A DNA stretch of 64,000 nucleotides from Archegozetes longisetosus (taxonomy: Eukaryota > Arthropoda > Arachnida > Sarcoptiformes > Trhypochthoniidae), in assembly GCA_018873245.2 (NCBI GenBank), contig JAEMBT020000009.1, forward strand, positions 434,001 through 498,000. The letters are read 5' to 3'. The translations under genes were made by a program, and so were the position numbers. The notes below the pieces were generated by a model. It did not search any database, was not told the DNA's origin, and saw only the letters and a program-made list of their open reading frames with translations. Position 1 is the stretch's first letter; each line of letters opens with the position of its first letter. This document shows, one piece after another, positions 1 through 13,477 of this stretch.

Positions 1-251
1 TGATACCAACTATTACTTTGAAAATTTTAAACATAAGCAAATCAATGAAGAGTTGAATACAAATCAATGCGTTTATTGCAATTATTTGGACACAAACAAA
101 GATGAATTGTACGCACACTGTGTAGCCGCACATCCAGACTATCCGATACTCATATACGCTGGTATTAGTACCAGAGACGAAGATAACGACAACAAAGATA
201 TCACCGATAGCACAGAACCCATAAGAAAAACAAGGAAACGACCTGCAGATG
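1..251 (+). CDS. C2H2 zinc-finger, tail-anchored protein, upstream exon (5' partial)
   Basis: This is the 3' part of a coding exon that enters from the left edge; the open frame runs from base 2 with no stop, so the true start is outside the window. It encodes 83 codons plus one base. It contains a C2H2 zinc finger, C-x2-C-x12-H-x4-H (Cys23, Cys26, His39 and His44 counted from the first codon), in the motif CVYCNY...HCVAAHP. An Asp/Asn-rich stretch and a basic patch (RKTRKRP) follow. The exon ends at a good donor, G|GTATGAG (intron from 252), in phase 1. Joining to 541 keeps the frame. The zinc finger suggests DNA, RNA or protein binding. I do not recognise the orthologue; more fingers may lie upstream. 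Confidence 0.75.
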
Positions 252-540
252 GTATGAGTTTTGCATTATCTTTAGTTTGAACCATTTTCTAATTGAATAA
301 TTAGCATAAATACAATAGCAATCATTATTGATAACACTTTTCACCCGTATTTAACAGATTTAAGTGAAATAAACTTTAAAGTCTATTGTTATAAGTTTGT
401 TAATAGCTTTGATTAATTCTTAATTTAGTTTTACACAAGTTATTAGTGATATCTTCCGAATTCAAAATAATTGATATCTTGCTTAACTCGTAAGATTTTT
501 GAAATGAACTAAAATCTAAAATTGTTTTTTTAAATCACAG
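252..540 (+). other. Intron of the zinc-finger gene
   Basis: A 289-bp AT-rich intron. Its donor is GTATGAG, and its acceptor is TTTTTTTAAATCACAG preceded by a T-rich tract. The split codon is G|AA (Glu). The in-frame stop TGA shortly after the donor (278-280) means retention would truncate the protein. I see no other feature in it. Confidence 0.7.
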
Positions 541-854
541 AATCAATAAAAGAAACAGATGTGACTACAAATGGTGTTATCGATACCTATGAATTCGATA
601 TTTGGACTGAATCGGAAGATGAAGACATTGCCAGTATGTTAACGGATGACGATTTCTCTTCGGACGGTGAACCACATCTTAAAAGAAGAAGACCTGAAGA
701 GTCTACTGCTGATTCAGACGAGCAGATTGCGGGCTCGAGTCAAATAAACAAAGAGAACAGTCTTCTTCAATTAAATCATACACAATTTTGTGTCGCTGTT
801 TGTGTCTCGGCATTATTTGCAATCGGTTTATCAGTTATTTTGCTCTCACGCTAA
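541..854 (+). CDS. C2H2 zinc-finger, tail-anchored protein, last coding exon
   Basis: This terminal coding exon takes the phase-1 base from 251 and reads to a TAA stop at 852-854; the two exons give 187 residues in the window. It begins ESIKETDV, passes through an acidic region (TESEDEDIASMLTDDDFSSD), then a second basic patch (KRRRP) and a Ser/Asp/Gln linker. It ends in a hydrophobic segment of about 20 residues (FCVAVCVSALFAIGLS and on) with only a Ser-Arg after it. That geometry is typical of tail-anchored proteins, with the N-terminal bulk facing the cytosol or nucleoplasm. Together with the zinc finger and two putative nuclear localisation patches it could be an inner-nuclear-membrane or ER protein; this is inference. 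The orthologue is unknown to me. Confidence 0.75.
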
Positions 855-3800
855 TCATTTTTATAATATATCACTTTTTAACATTTTAAGAAAAGAGGTT
901 TAGGTCTTTCATTAAGTGAATTTTTACTGACTGATCAACAATTTACAAAAGCACATAAAAATTGACCAAAAGCATATAACAGTATAAATTTTCATTAATA
1001 CTCACTTTTCTTACTTTTATTATACAAATGCATCTCAAACTCATAATCAAATATAAGCCAAAAAAAGTACGAAATTACAAAAAGTGCTCAAAATCAGTAT
1101 TTCTTAATTTAACTTGATATAGATTTTCATTTTACTTTAATATTGGTGTAATGAAATCAAGTTTTAATCGAAAGTTCAAAGGTTTAGTGTTATTTTATTG
1201 TATTATTCATCAAGTATTTATTGTTTTTAATATGAGGTTTAAGTCATTTTTTAAATATGGTATAGAAATGAATTTTATGGTCTCATTTTGTGGTTTATGA
1301 GTACAACCATTTACGAATATAACCGGTATATTAATTATTCGAATATATTGAACCATTTAAATGAATCTTAAACTTTTGATTCATTTAATATAAGCCAATT
1401 ATCATAATAGATTGAACAAATTGAATGTTTGTCAATTACTGTATAATAAAAAGCATTTCTTATTTGTAGAACATTTATCATATCTATAGACATCTAATTA
1501 TCAGATTGTGTTTATTTGATCGTAATGCGCAACAATTGTAACCAATAAAATCAATTGTAAGATTGAAGATAATATGAAAATTTTGATAATTAAATGTTTG
1601 AATTCCACAAAAATAGTTTTGATTGGATGATCGGATTGATCAGTAGAGGAAACCAGTTTCATTTTTGTCTCTTTATATTAATATGAATTGAAGTTGGACA
1701 ATTTTACAAGAATTAATGGTTTCAATATTAGACTCAGTAAACATTTGATACATTAGAACAGAACGAAGCTTGTTTAAATTGTCTATTTTGCCACTAACTT
1801 ATAACAAAAGGGACAACAATGAAAACAGTTTCCGCTATTCTTTAATCCAGTAATGTTCAACTTAGAAGTGGGCCCAACAGACAATCCTAATTGTTCTGCC
1901 TTTTATATTGAATATGATTCTGATAATTATTGAGAATAATGATTGATAGTCGCTGTGCGACTAAGAGTTTGAACAAAACGTGAGTGCATTTACTATCTGT
2001 ACCCTTAATTGGTTTGGACTCTAGAAACAACAATAATAAATCTATTGAATCGTTTGGCCCTCAGTTGTAGAATTATGTTTAAACTAGACGCTATATTTGA
2101 TGCAAACGTATTTATTTGCAATAGATTCGAGTTTTATCGATTAGAAATAATTTTGTTTGAATGAAAGGCAATAGTTGGCGCGTCCCTACCCTTAATTTGA
2201 CTAACTCATATTTCTGAACAATTTGGAGTGCTCTGTAGTATTTTAAGTTCAAATCAATGCAACCAAAATATTTATTAGAGCGTAATACTGAAAATTCACT
2301 ATAATTTGATAATGCGTTATATGTTTTGCTTTGTAAGATGCTGCAAATTATTTTTAGTCGATTCGGACGAGTTTTTATGTTTGTCAGTTCTTCTAATCTG
2401 ACTAAATTGCTAGTTGTTGAATAAGCTGAGAACTGCACCTGAAAAGATGTCAAAATTTTTAGGTACCAAATGCTTACTTTGGTTTGTGTGACAACAGTGT
2501 CTTGTGCTGTCAATCAAATATTGACTGAAATACTTATATCTATGAATAATATTGGAATTTCACTCATGAGTTGTTTGCAAACTATATCGTAAGAAAAAGT
2601 GTCTCTTAAACAGCTAATATATATGTTTTTATGTAAGAAAGTAAAGTATTTTTACATTCAAATAAGCAATAAAATAGATATGTCCTAAGACATGATTGTC
2701 TAAGAGGCAAAATGTTATGCAGTCTATAATTTTTACATAAGAATGCGCAAAAGAAATTCAAATTAATAGAATATTTATAACTAGCTATTGACCGACAAAG
2801 CAGTACTTTAGTTCTATCAGACATTGAATGGAATACTTTCAATATATTAGACTTGATAATGGACTGCATTCAATGCATCTGTACTTATGCCTGAAAACAT
2901 AGATTATACAAAATACTTCCGTAGATACTTAAATATAGAGGACTGCAAACACTCGTTTCAGGTTTCAGAGAATTGCCAAAAACAGTTTTTTCTATTATTT
3001 TATTAAAAATGCTATTCAACTAAACTTTTAGTTTGATTGTATTTTCAAAAATCTATTGGAATGTAATGAACGAAATCTATGGTAGAATTTGAAGGAACAG
3101 AATTTCAAAATGATTTGATTTTTAATAAATGTTCAAAAATACGTACTATTGGAAAATAATCCTATATCCTATTAGTAAGAGATTCTAATAAATCTAGAAA
3201 AGTTCAATAAATATCTAAAAATATCTATCAATCAATGATCGATATGGAGTATTGAATCACTGGCAGACAACTAAGACATTAGAATATCTTTTGATAGGCA
3301 ATGCTTCTGAACTCGAGAAGAACTAAAATGATTGATTTTTAGAGATTGTAATTTTATATTCCTCTCAAAGATCACATTTTTATAGAATAAAGACATCAGA
3401 TTAAAGACATGACGAGAATAGATTCTTCTTTAGCTCAGTAATAATATCGATTCGTTATTTAACTAAGTATTCAATGAAAAATTGTTAACCCAATCACTGA
3501 TTAGATTACAGGAAAATACTTTCACTAGATTTAAGTCTATGATAACGTTAATGAACTTAAACTTTATCATTTGTTTCTCAACTATTCTTATTTTAGTATT
3601 TTCATGTTATAGCTTATAAATTAGTTACGATTTTCAGTCTTTTCAGATAATTATTTAGTTGAACCTAACGCTAAGATGAAGCTCAAATCAAGTATGCATT
3701 CAAATATTTGTCTCGCATCTCATATACAACTAATTAACTGTTTTTACGCTTATCTCAAATCATCAGAAAATAAAAAGCTAATGAAAAATTCTTTTCGCAA

Positions 3801-6800
3801 TTCAAGATTTTGGGAGACGTAAGAAATACATTACATTTCATAAGGATTTAATAAAAGTAAAAGACTTAGAAATCTGGGAATTGTTTTACTTGATGTTCAA
3901 ACATTAGAGTATATGAATTAAACTTTATTCATATATCATAAGTTTTTTGTGAAGTTAACTCTATAAACGTGTCTATATAATAAGAATTCGGTTGTCTTTG
4001 TACGATGTTTAAGACTATGATGTAATATACCATCAATTTTCATCTGACATCAATCAATATGTGTTTAGGCATCATCTGATTTGTGCATCTGTTAGAGAGT
4101 AGTTTCAATGCTAACCAATTGATTTAATCACTTCTTTTAGTGGTGAAAATCTGGATTTAATTCAGTATGAATCAAAACCTTGTCTATTGTAAGTTTGACA
4201 ATATTTTAGACCATTTTCTGGTTATCTCTCATAACTTATAAAAGAAGTGAACATCTGAAATTGAAGAGATAAAATGGTCAAAATTGATGCTTAAAATAGA
4301 TTGAATGGTCCAAAACTGGTTCCTGTGACCAAACTTAATGTTGAACTAAAAAAATATTAGCTTTGAGTGAACATAATTGATAGGAATAGTAAACGAGTTG
4401 AGACTCAATAGATATTGTAAATAAAGAAGAAAAGGAAATAAAAATAGATATTCAGGCAATGGAATGACACTAAACAGTATTTGTGTGACACTCAATGGAC
4501 ACAAGTCATCACAACTGATGCCATAAAAAAGGCGAATCAAATCAACTGAAATATAGGAAACTGGCTTTAGAAAAGTTCTCATTTTACAGATTGCAACTAA
4601 TACTAAATAATTCGATCATTTTCTGTATTGAGTAATAAATTAAAATTGCATTTGCCTTCAACAATAGTTTTTACATGAATTTTTAAAGAAAACAAAATCA
4701 TATTAATAGCAAAGCAAAATAAATTGTTCATGTTCGACACTTTCAATGCTTGTTTGCTTAAAATGATCAAATTCTGAAATAATCATAACAACACTAGATT
4801 TTAGCTATGGATCAATATTCTGTAGCAAGAATAAATAAGCTGAACTTTTTGATAACTTTAAATAAAAAAATGTTTATAAAAGCATTAGTTTGAAACATAT
4901 ATAATGGAAGAAAAAGAAGTTATGTTTTGCAGGGCTTAAGATTTGCATAGAGCATACATTATCTAATATTTATGCATTATTACAATTCTTCTATTTTACT
5001 TAGAATAAGCCTGACATAAATTCAAAACAGATATAAATTGCATGAGTAGAAAATCAAATCGAAAATGTTTTCTTATAAATTATTACTAGTAATTACGTCT
5101 AGACTGTATAAGGAGCTGTTTTATCCTTGTTTTAATAAAAATGCTCATAATATCAATAACGATAATAATCATAAACTTATAGTAGAAATTGTAAAAGTAA
5201 TTGACTGCAATGTTTTCGCAAAACAACAACAAAAAATAGGTTATAGTTCTAACGAGTTTAAGTTAGTCTTTTACAGCACTTCATATATTAATGCCTCATT
5301 TGGGATTCATTAGAGGCTCACTTAAATTATTGGATGCGTGAGCTTTTTGTTGCTTCAGCTCAAATTTTCCTTATTTTCTTCGCTGTCTTTAATTCCATTT
5401 CCCTTATAGCATGTTGACTGATCAAGATTTGAGCCACGATAAAATCGCTTTTTGAAAATACTCCAGCTTATCATTGCTCACAGAACTGCATATTTCGGAT
5501 CGAACTTTAGGATGGTCTCAAACTCTACGTAGAAATTTGTGAAAAGATAGTCTATTCTGATGATTAGTATGAGAGAATTTTAATTTTTCTCAAACAACAA
5601 GTTGAGCTATTCTTGTTTGCAAATAATTAATCAATCCAATCAGAAATGAATTGTTTGTAAAAGCTCACTTAACAACGTTCGTAATGTTAGCCTTTCGTAA
5701 CATAATTTGTACCAAGAATTTGAATTCTTAAAAGTTACTTAGGATCTAATGGAAAGAATTTGTTGTTACTTAAAAAAGAAAAGCCTAAATAATAGATCAC
5801 AACTCATATCACATAATAAATGCGCTTATTTCGCAAAATACTATAAAAAAAGTTAAATAAAATACGGCTTACTTTTGGATGACTGGAAATTGTCTGATAT
5901 CAGAATTACTTAATGACACTTCGAGTTAGAGCATTTGAAATCTGAGAGATGAGAATGTGAAAATAAACAAATAAATAAATTAGATCTACGAATTGTTTAC
6001 AAGCAGTATTATTTCTAAAGTAGAAGAGAAGAACTTTACAAGAAATTGGCGTAACTCTAAAAATTTGATATAAGTAAAAAGCAGAGTATAAGCCGTAGTT
6101 TTTGTAAGTCATGTCAAAGTGAAAGCATTGTCAGATTTATCTGATATCACGTATACATCTCTATATATTGAAAGCCATCTGAAAAGCCACTACTACTGTT
6201 ACGCAACGTATCTCTCGGTGTCTTTCTTGTCTCTCAATACTCATTTGTATGCTAGTGATAGACGTGTTGCACTTCTTTTTAGGGTTACTACTAAACGGAT
6301 AAGGGATCAACTGAATGATAATGTGAAACATGCATTGAAACGACATTCGGACAAAAGATATTTTCTTCAAACTTAATATAAAAGCACTCGAATATATTAT
6401 TTGTGTTTTGATTGTATAAAGTTTTCTTAGTCAGGAATGAAGATTGCAAAAAATGTTGACCTTTCAAAATGTTGACCTATCAGTTTGTACAGAAACATCG
6501 TAAAGTAGTGATCGATAATTATAATTAATGCTAACAGAATAGGCTTACATCTAAACAAAGTCAATGGCTTTATAACGAACAAACATTGCATCTATATTTG
6601 AACTAAACAAAACTTGTGACAGATATTTCACAGTATCGAAATACTTTAGCCATTGAGGATTTTGTTTTGTAAACAGAATTAATTATAGAATTCATAAATA
6701 CAGTATTGTGTTACATTATATTCAATAAATGAATAAAGTGTCATACATTTGCACTTTAATTTTAATTTCATATTCAACTTTAATTTGAATGGTAAAACAG

Positions 6801-9800
6801 TTTTCTCTATATCAGTTTTCATTAAGTATCGCAATTTTATGGTAGAGATTATTACCATGCCTTAATTTGAAAGATCTGAAGCTGTCAATATGAGAGTTAG
6901 ACGTGATTATTCCTCCCTCAACTTTGAAATATGAAAATAGACTATCTCGAGAGATATGTTACTCAAATAAGGCATTTATTCATAGATTTTCAGTTTCAGA
7001 ATAGTTAAACAATTTCAATTGAATCATTTTACTGTTAGTGAACATTAAAACAGATTATTCCTATAAATTGACGCGAATATTTTCTTTGAATACTAAACAA
7101 TTAAAGAATTAATTGATTTCTACAGTTAGAGAATAGATTAATTGGCGTTTGACTACTAACATACACTAATTGCTAAGAACAGAGATTATCAAATAAATCA
7201 TTAATTTGTAGGATCAAAAGATCTGATCCAATAAAATAATTAGAAGGATTATAAAATAAGTTGAAGAAAGTGGAAAGAAAAGTATAAGAAATTAAAGAAC
7301 CGAACACTTAATTCTGTTTTTGTAGGCAGAACTGACTGGTAGATCATTGATGTTGATATGTAATGAAGGCATCGCATGGCATAATAGCCTAGGTTCTCAT
7401 GTATTTCTCCCTGTCTTTCTGACAAAGACCAACTCTTATACTGGTATAAGATCCTCTTGGCATCAAATATTGCATTCGAGATTAGTTAAAAATGCTTGAA
7501 AAAAGAAGAAGAAAAAATGCTAAACGAAGTACAGCCCAACGAATAAGAATATGGGATCATCGCTGACAATGTAATCAATATAATGCAACGCTAAACTAGT
7601 AAGTATTGCAGTGGCGTAGCTTCAAATCGATAATTTAATGCTTTTTCAACCTATACTTTCCGTATAAATGAATTGAGAAAATGAAAAACTCTCTAAATTG
7701 ATTTAAATCTACTGCTTTGAGTAGTAATCAATCAAAAGCTAGTAATCAATTGAATAGTTGTTAAACGCCACTTTGATCGCTATGCTCTTAATGGCAAATC
7801 AGTATCCCTTTAGCTTAAAGGCAAAGAAATCATTGGCGAAGCCTCTCATCAGCACTGATTTTGTGATGCGCTCTAAAAGTAATATAAGGCAGAGAAAGAT
7901 ATTTAGACGGATAACCCAAATGGCACACAAATGCGAGATATGACCGAACATAAGATGAAAACATCAGTCGATATACTCAACCATAATAACAAGTAGTAGT
8001 AAACTTAATAAATATTTTTAAGCAAAATAAAACATAACACAATTTTACCGATTCACAATTTGACCACAAAAACAAAACAGAATTATATGTCGGTTGAACG
8101 CAAGCGAGAAAAGCAGAATAAACAAAAATGCAAACTGTAAAACAAATACAATCAACAATTGAGATCCATTGCAATCTTAAGGCTTGGTCTTTTTCTCTGT
8201 TAAATTCATATAAAGTCAATTTTTAGTAACATATTTGACACTTATTTTCATAAAGAATATTAATCGCCATTTCATTAATTGATTGAAAGTATAGTTTTTG
8301 CGACATTTTGATGGTTCAAATTTTTTGTTGTTCTCCTAAGAGTATAATTATATGAGTTAGTAATATCTTTTTGATCAACAAATGCCATAAATCGTATTTT
8401 ATAGAACATTAATGACACTCTTAATAGCAGTTATTTACAGTCAATTTATTTGTTAAATATTTGTCATAATGTATATCGAGTTTGTCAGACAGTTATAATT
8501 ACTTTGTTTTAATTATAGATATCAACCAATCAACAGATGAACCTCTACTGTTCGTACAACTAGTTATGTACTTTTCAATTATAGTCTCAACCAATTTGCA
8601 ATACTCTCTTATGATCCGAGTTTTATTAGTTTAATCATTTTCGTAATATTTCGAGATGTTCATGCTTTGGCATACTTGTTTTGCTTTAATTAAAAGTTAA
8701 GGGTCACTCGAATTCACTTTGCAGTAACTTGTTCGATATCATCAGTTCACTATTTGATGGCATCGTACTCTACCGGTACTTTACGATGAATAATTGCTAA
8801 TCAGTGAGCCATTTTTATGCAATATTTTTCATATTTAAAACACCGAATTTTAACAGTGCATAGACATGAAAAAATGTCAACTACTAGAATTGTCTTTCGT
8901 TTTTGTAATGAATTTAATTATAAGCAATAAACTTGTTGATACTAAAATTTGAACTGGGCAAACTGTTTTAGTTCTGTTAGACATGCAAACGGACGAGAAA
9001 ATATTATCTAACTAGAATTAAATCGACTTATAATAAGATTTATTTACAACATAATAAAAATGAAATAGATGTAAAGCGTGTTTCATTAAACAAATAGAGA
9101 AAGCGATCTGAAATAGTGATGAAGCACTATCCTGTCTGTGATATTCTGGATGTTTTTCCAAGAGCATAATAAAATAGTAAAGTATTATATGAAGCGTTAA
9201 GTTTGTTCATCAATCGTTTGAACTGTTAATACTTTCCGGCATAATAAATACCAGTGATATATGCTTTTAAGAAACTAGAATTCAAGATAGAAATCGGGAT
9301 TTAGAGAAAGATTTATGGAATAGAAAAGCAATTTTCGAGCTTATAATTTAATTTGAGAATCAATGTTTTTACTATAGCATTGAACATGAAATAAGTCATA
9401 CTTTCAGATTATGCTAAATACTTGAATTTTTTTGAAAATCAGTCCAAATAGCTTAATGGTAAAGATTAAAAATGCAAACATATTTGAGATATCATAAACA
9501 TAATGACTTATTAATTATATTAAAAATAATATAAGATATTTAAATTCAGAGTTCTATTTAGGCTAAGCTATGCTTTAATCGATAATCATTATGAATAGAG
9601 TTTAAAACAGGCAAATAAGAACTTGCCATCAAAAAGATATATAAACTTTGAAAAATGATTCAAAAAATTGTTGAACCGACTTCTGATTTATTTCTAGGTT
9701 TAGTTACTTTTCTATTTATTTGACAGTTCAGTTTAATGAAAGGATTGAAAGTTGCAATATTTGGGTGAAAACAACGATTTTTTGATGCTAACGATCATAT

Positions 9801-11301
9801 TCATGAATTTATTCTGAAATATTTAGCATATTTATCAGTGTAAATATATTCCATTTTTTGCTGATTGTATTATAAGCTATGTTTGATGTGTTGAAAAAAT
9901 CTATTATTCAAGATGTTTTATGAGATTATGATATAACATATAAAGCGATGCTCAGCAGTAAAAGTTTAAAATCAATTATAATCTTAACCATTAGGGGCTT
10001 CAACAGAGAGTGCCCAAACTCTACACTCTGTTTACTAATACTATTATGAATTGATTTGCAAATATGAAATTCTGATTATCTGACTGTACTCATTGCAGGT
10101 TTGTAAATTTGCATAAAAACTTTTCTGAACAAATACTCCAACATTTGAGAGAAGTATTATTTGTTTTTATGATATCTGAAACTTGATTCTAGAAAGTTGT
10201 TGGCAATATTTTTCTTACAATTTGCCACTTCTCTAATAAAAGCAAAATGGAGTTCAGGTATGAAGAAAATGAAAGGCAAGAAGAACAGAGTCAAACGGTT
10301 TTAATATTGTCTTCTAAAGAGAATTCTCTCGAGGATTACTCCAAACAGATTAGATATTACTACGGACGACACTCATAGTAAAGCGTGTCGGAAATTGAAA
10401 CTCATAAATTGTGAACACAATCAATTTAGAGCACGAATGGAACTCGTAGTGAGTACTTCTTTAGTGAGAAAACCAATAGAAAAAATTGATGATTATAAAT
10501 GAACTTTTCAAATAGTTTTCCCTTTTTGTTAGCTTAAAATTGCAAACACTTTTTAGAGACATGATTCTCAATCAACTTTTGATCAAGTTTCTTATTTGAA
10601 ATTTGATGAAAAATGAATTTTCACTCAAATTGAAAGCCTAGTTTGTTTATTAAATATTAAACTATTTAAATATATTTTGAAATTGCAACTCTATTATATT
10701 TATGTGACAATAACTTAAATCTTAAATAATGATTCTTACTTTGCAAGTTTACTCGAATGGATTCGATTTAATATCCTATTTGCTCAATCCTTGTTCTTAT
10801 TGCGGTATTTGATGGCAAGATTTTTTTGTCAGACAAACAGAAGATTATTCTCTTTAAAATACCAAAAGATTTACTTTGTCTCTCTGTATGACTAGAAAAA
10901 TGTGACCTTTTATTGCTCTCAAACTAAATCTAACCAACTCTTCAACAAAGTTCATAAGAAAGTAATCATATGGCTTGTTATGAAAATTGATCTAAATAAT
11001 TCTTCTTAAGAATGGACTTAATATAACAGATGAGGTCAATGTCTTTATTTTATTTAAGTTGAAGAAATGTCAACCCATTTATGTCTTTATTGAATGCAAT
11101 ACTTTCTAATATGAACTAATAAAACTTAATATATATTACAATAGAAATAATCCGATTGAATAAGTAATTTAATAAAAGTTAATCCAACAGAATGAACACA
11201 AATCTGGCTGATCCGAAAATCTTAATTTCTGTAATACTTCAACTCTTCTTTGCCACACAATCATTAATCCCTTAATCTTTGGCAATACTGTTACACAATC
11301 G
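855..11301. other. Intergenic, AT-rich, no supportable gene
   Basis: The first few hundred bases are probably the 3' UTR of the zinc-finger gene. The rest is AT-rich with only short open frames. Three minus-strand open stretches at 1783-2869 and one 163-bp segment bounded by AGTGGCG/CGCCACT at 7610-7772 are discussed as findings. I see no splice-supported exon, RNA gene or transposase. Confidence 0.6.
1445..1450 (+). promoter_or_regulatory. Candidate poly(A) signal for the zinc-finger gene
   Basis: AATAAA lies about 590 bases after the stop, and another at 1544-1549. These are the first canonical hexamers I noticed downstream. In AT-rich DNA the motif is common by chance, so this is only a candidate. 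Confidence 0.25.
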
Positions 11302-11376
11302 AAGGAAAGAGCGAGTGAGTGAGTGAGTGATGTGAGTGAGAGGGAGAGAGAGGGAGAGAGAGAAGGAAAAGAGAGT
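11302..11376. repeat. Compound GAGT/GGGAGA purine-rich simple repeat
   Basis: About 75 bases of almost pure purine on the + strand: four GAGT/GTGA units (11313-11330), then GAGAGGGAGAGAGAGGG-type sequence. An ideal donor GTAAGT follows at 11457. If the signal-peptide exon at 13478 is real, this area could be its promoter or 5' UTR exon; that link is a guess. Confidence 0.8.
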
Positions 11377-13477
11377 CACGGGCTAGTAGTCAATACACAA
11401 GAAATGAATATTGTATACTGTAATTAAAGCTGAACATTTGTCTGCGAAACAATTTGGTAAGTCAGTTTGAAACTCTTAATAAACTGACTATATTTAGAAA
11501 TTTTCAGCTAAAAGCTTCAACTAACTAACAGCTATAGTTCTCTATTAGCACTTTGAAAATACAGACAACTGATGTAGTTCTCAACTGACAGCTGCTATGC
11601 TTGTAATGAATTTTATCTTCCATAGAATTATTAACAATTCATTTATAGGAGACTATTCCGTACAGTGAGATGAAGAGTATCGGTGCGGATCAGAGCCCGC
11701 ATAAGTATTGCTTTGCCTGAATCTCTATCATTTATATATTTATCTACAGTTATATCTAAGAAGATCTTATATATATCTGTATTGGAACAAACTCTATGCT
11801 AAATTTTGTCTCTTTTAATCACATTAATTGCAGTAATTTTTGATGTGGAAAGTATTTTGCGTCTAATGCGCTAACATGTAAAATAAGTTGCATTTTATAA
11901 ATAATTGATTAATTCCTAAAATGGTCTGCGAAATAAAATTTTGATTACCAGTGACTTAATTTTAATGAATGTTTTTAGAGTAAGCTTTATGTTTGAACTT
12001 TTGAACGCATTAGTGCTGTCCTGGAATCAAAATATCTAATTTCCTCAGCTGAAAATGAGTTATAAGTTTGATTTTAAAATTTAATCAATTTGATGCTAAG
12101 TTGATATTACTTTAGTTTCTGTTTGCATGCCATCCAATGGACTTGAAGTGCATTAGCTTAATAGAGTATCAGTTTGCGATTTATTAGACTAGCAAAAATG
12201 ATTTATATGACTTTATTTTAAAATTGTCACTATGTGGTCTTCTATATTCACAGCGCTTTTTAATTTTGCATTTTTCCAAGGAAAGATTGATCTATTCGTT
12301 ACCACGTATAGTAATCACATAAATTGTTTTAATAATTTGACTTCATTTTCTTTAGAACAAATGACACATTTAAATATTTATTTGTTTTGATCAATTTAAG
12401 CTTAAACTTAATTGATCAAATGCTAATTTGGATCAATTATAGCTGAGAGGATTTCCTCGTTTATTCATCAATCTAATTTCACTAATAAGACTCATATATA
12501 TTATTCATTCAAATTGCTTATAAAAAATAATATTAAAAATGTCCGAATCTCAAGCCTCAAAAGTGTTATGACACTATTTTAGTGCATATAAATTATAGTG
12601 CACATTACGGTAAATGTTTAGACAATCACTTAAAACATTATATGTTTGTTAGTTTGTAGAATAGATTTTACAAATGAGACCTTTCTTAAAGACAAACAAG
12701 ATCAATTAGAAGTATATGGCAAGGTTTATGTTTATTAATGTAAATAGAGACTGCTCTTAAAATTGAAAATACAAATAAAACCAAACTTAGTTTGAACGTG
12801 AGATGAATGCAGTGCGAGTTCAAGGCAAATAAAGCTGATGAAAGTGGAGCCAAATAATTAATAAAAGAGACAGTTTTAATGGTGGCAAACGAATAAAGTT
12901 GTCTCGCTTTTATATGAATGAACAATTGTATTTTTATTCTTGCAAACTTTTCAACTTTTATAGAAATGTAGTAAACATTTGGAGCGGAATCCGGTTTTTA
13001 TTTATGATAGAAATGTTCTTATTATGAAATAAAAGTACATCTTTTCCAGAGTAATAAATGTTTTCTACTTTAACAAGCAAAATGAATAGAGAGAGAAACC
13101 AAAGAACCAGTAATTCGATCAAATTGTAAATTCACGTTTTCAATGAAAAAATAACAATATAAAGGAAAGAATATATTGTTTAGGTCAACCAGAAACTCAT
13201 ATAACTAACTACACCAATACATTCAGCTAAATCTTCAAATGACAAGTAAAGAAATCCAGCTTAAGACCTCATTATTTCAGAAAATTCTTTAAACCGTTTT
13301 ACGCAAAAGTGTCACAAATAAGGGTTCTTTCAAAATGGACTTTGAGTGTCTGAGATTTTCCGCCTCACAAAATAATCACACAAAGGCGTGTTCTTCAAAA
13401 TCGAACTCTAGAGTCGTCAAATCAATTATTAGCAAATTTATTAACTTATACAACTTTTTTTCTTTTAATTTTCTCAG
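11377..13477. other. AT-rich spacer; possible 5' intron of the candidate exon at 13478
   Basis: It begins with a consensus donor (GTAAGT at 11457-11462) and ends with a T-rich acceptor tract and TTCTCAG at 13471-13477, so it could be a 2.0-kb 5' UTR intron. A GC-richer patch at 11649-11720 reads open for 23 codons to a TGA after a TTTATAG acceptor-like site; its meaning is unclear. The rest is ordinary AT-rich DNA. Confidence 0.3.

Noticed and set aside
3781-3818. ATG with 13 codons ending at a GTAAGA donor
   Set aside because: Too short, AT-driven residues and a poor acceptor; donor-like hexamers are expected every few kb.
6092-6376. About 94-codon open frame on + with an overlapping minus-strand frame
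   Set aside because: Open from a stop without an early ATG. Both strands are open together, which suggests locally few stops rather than coding.
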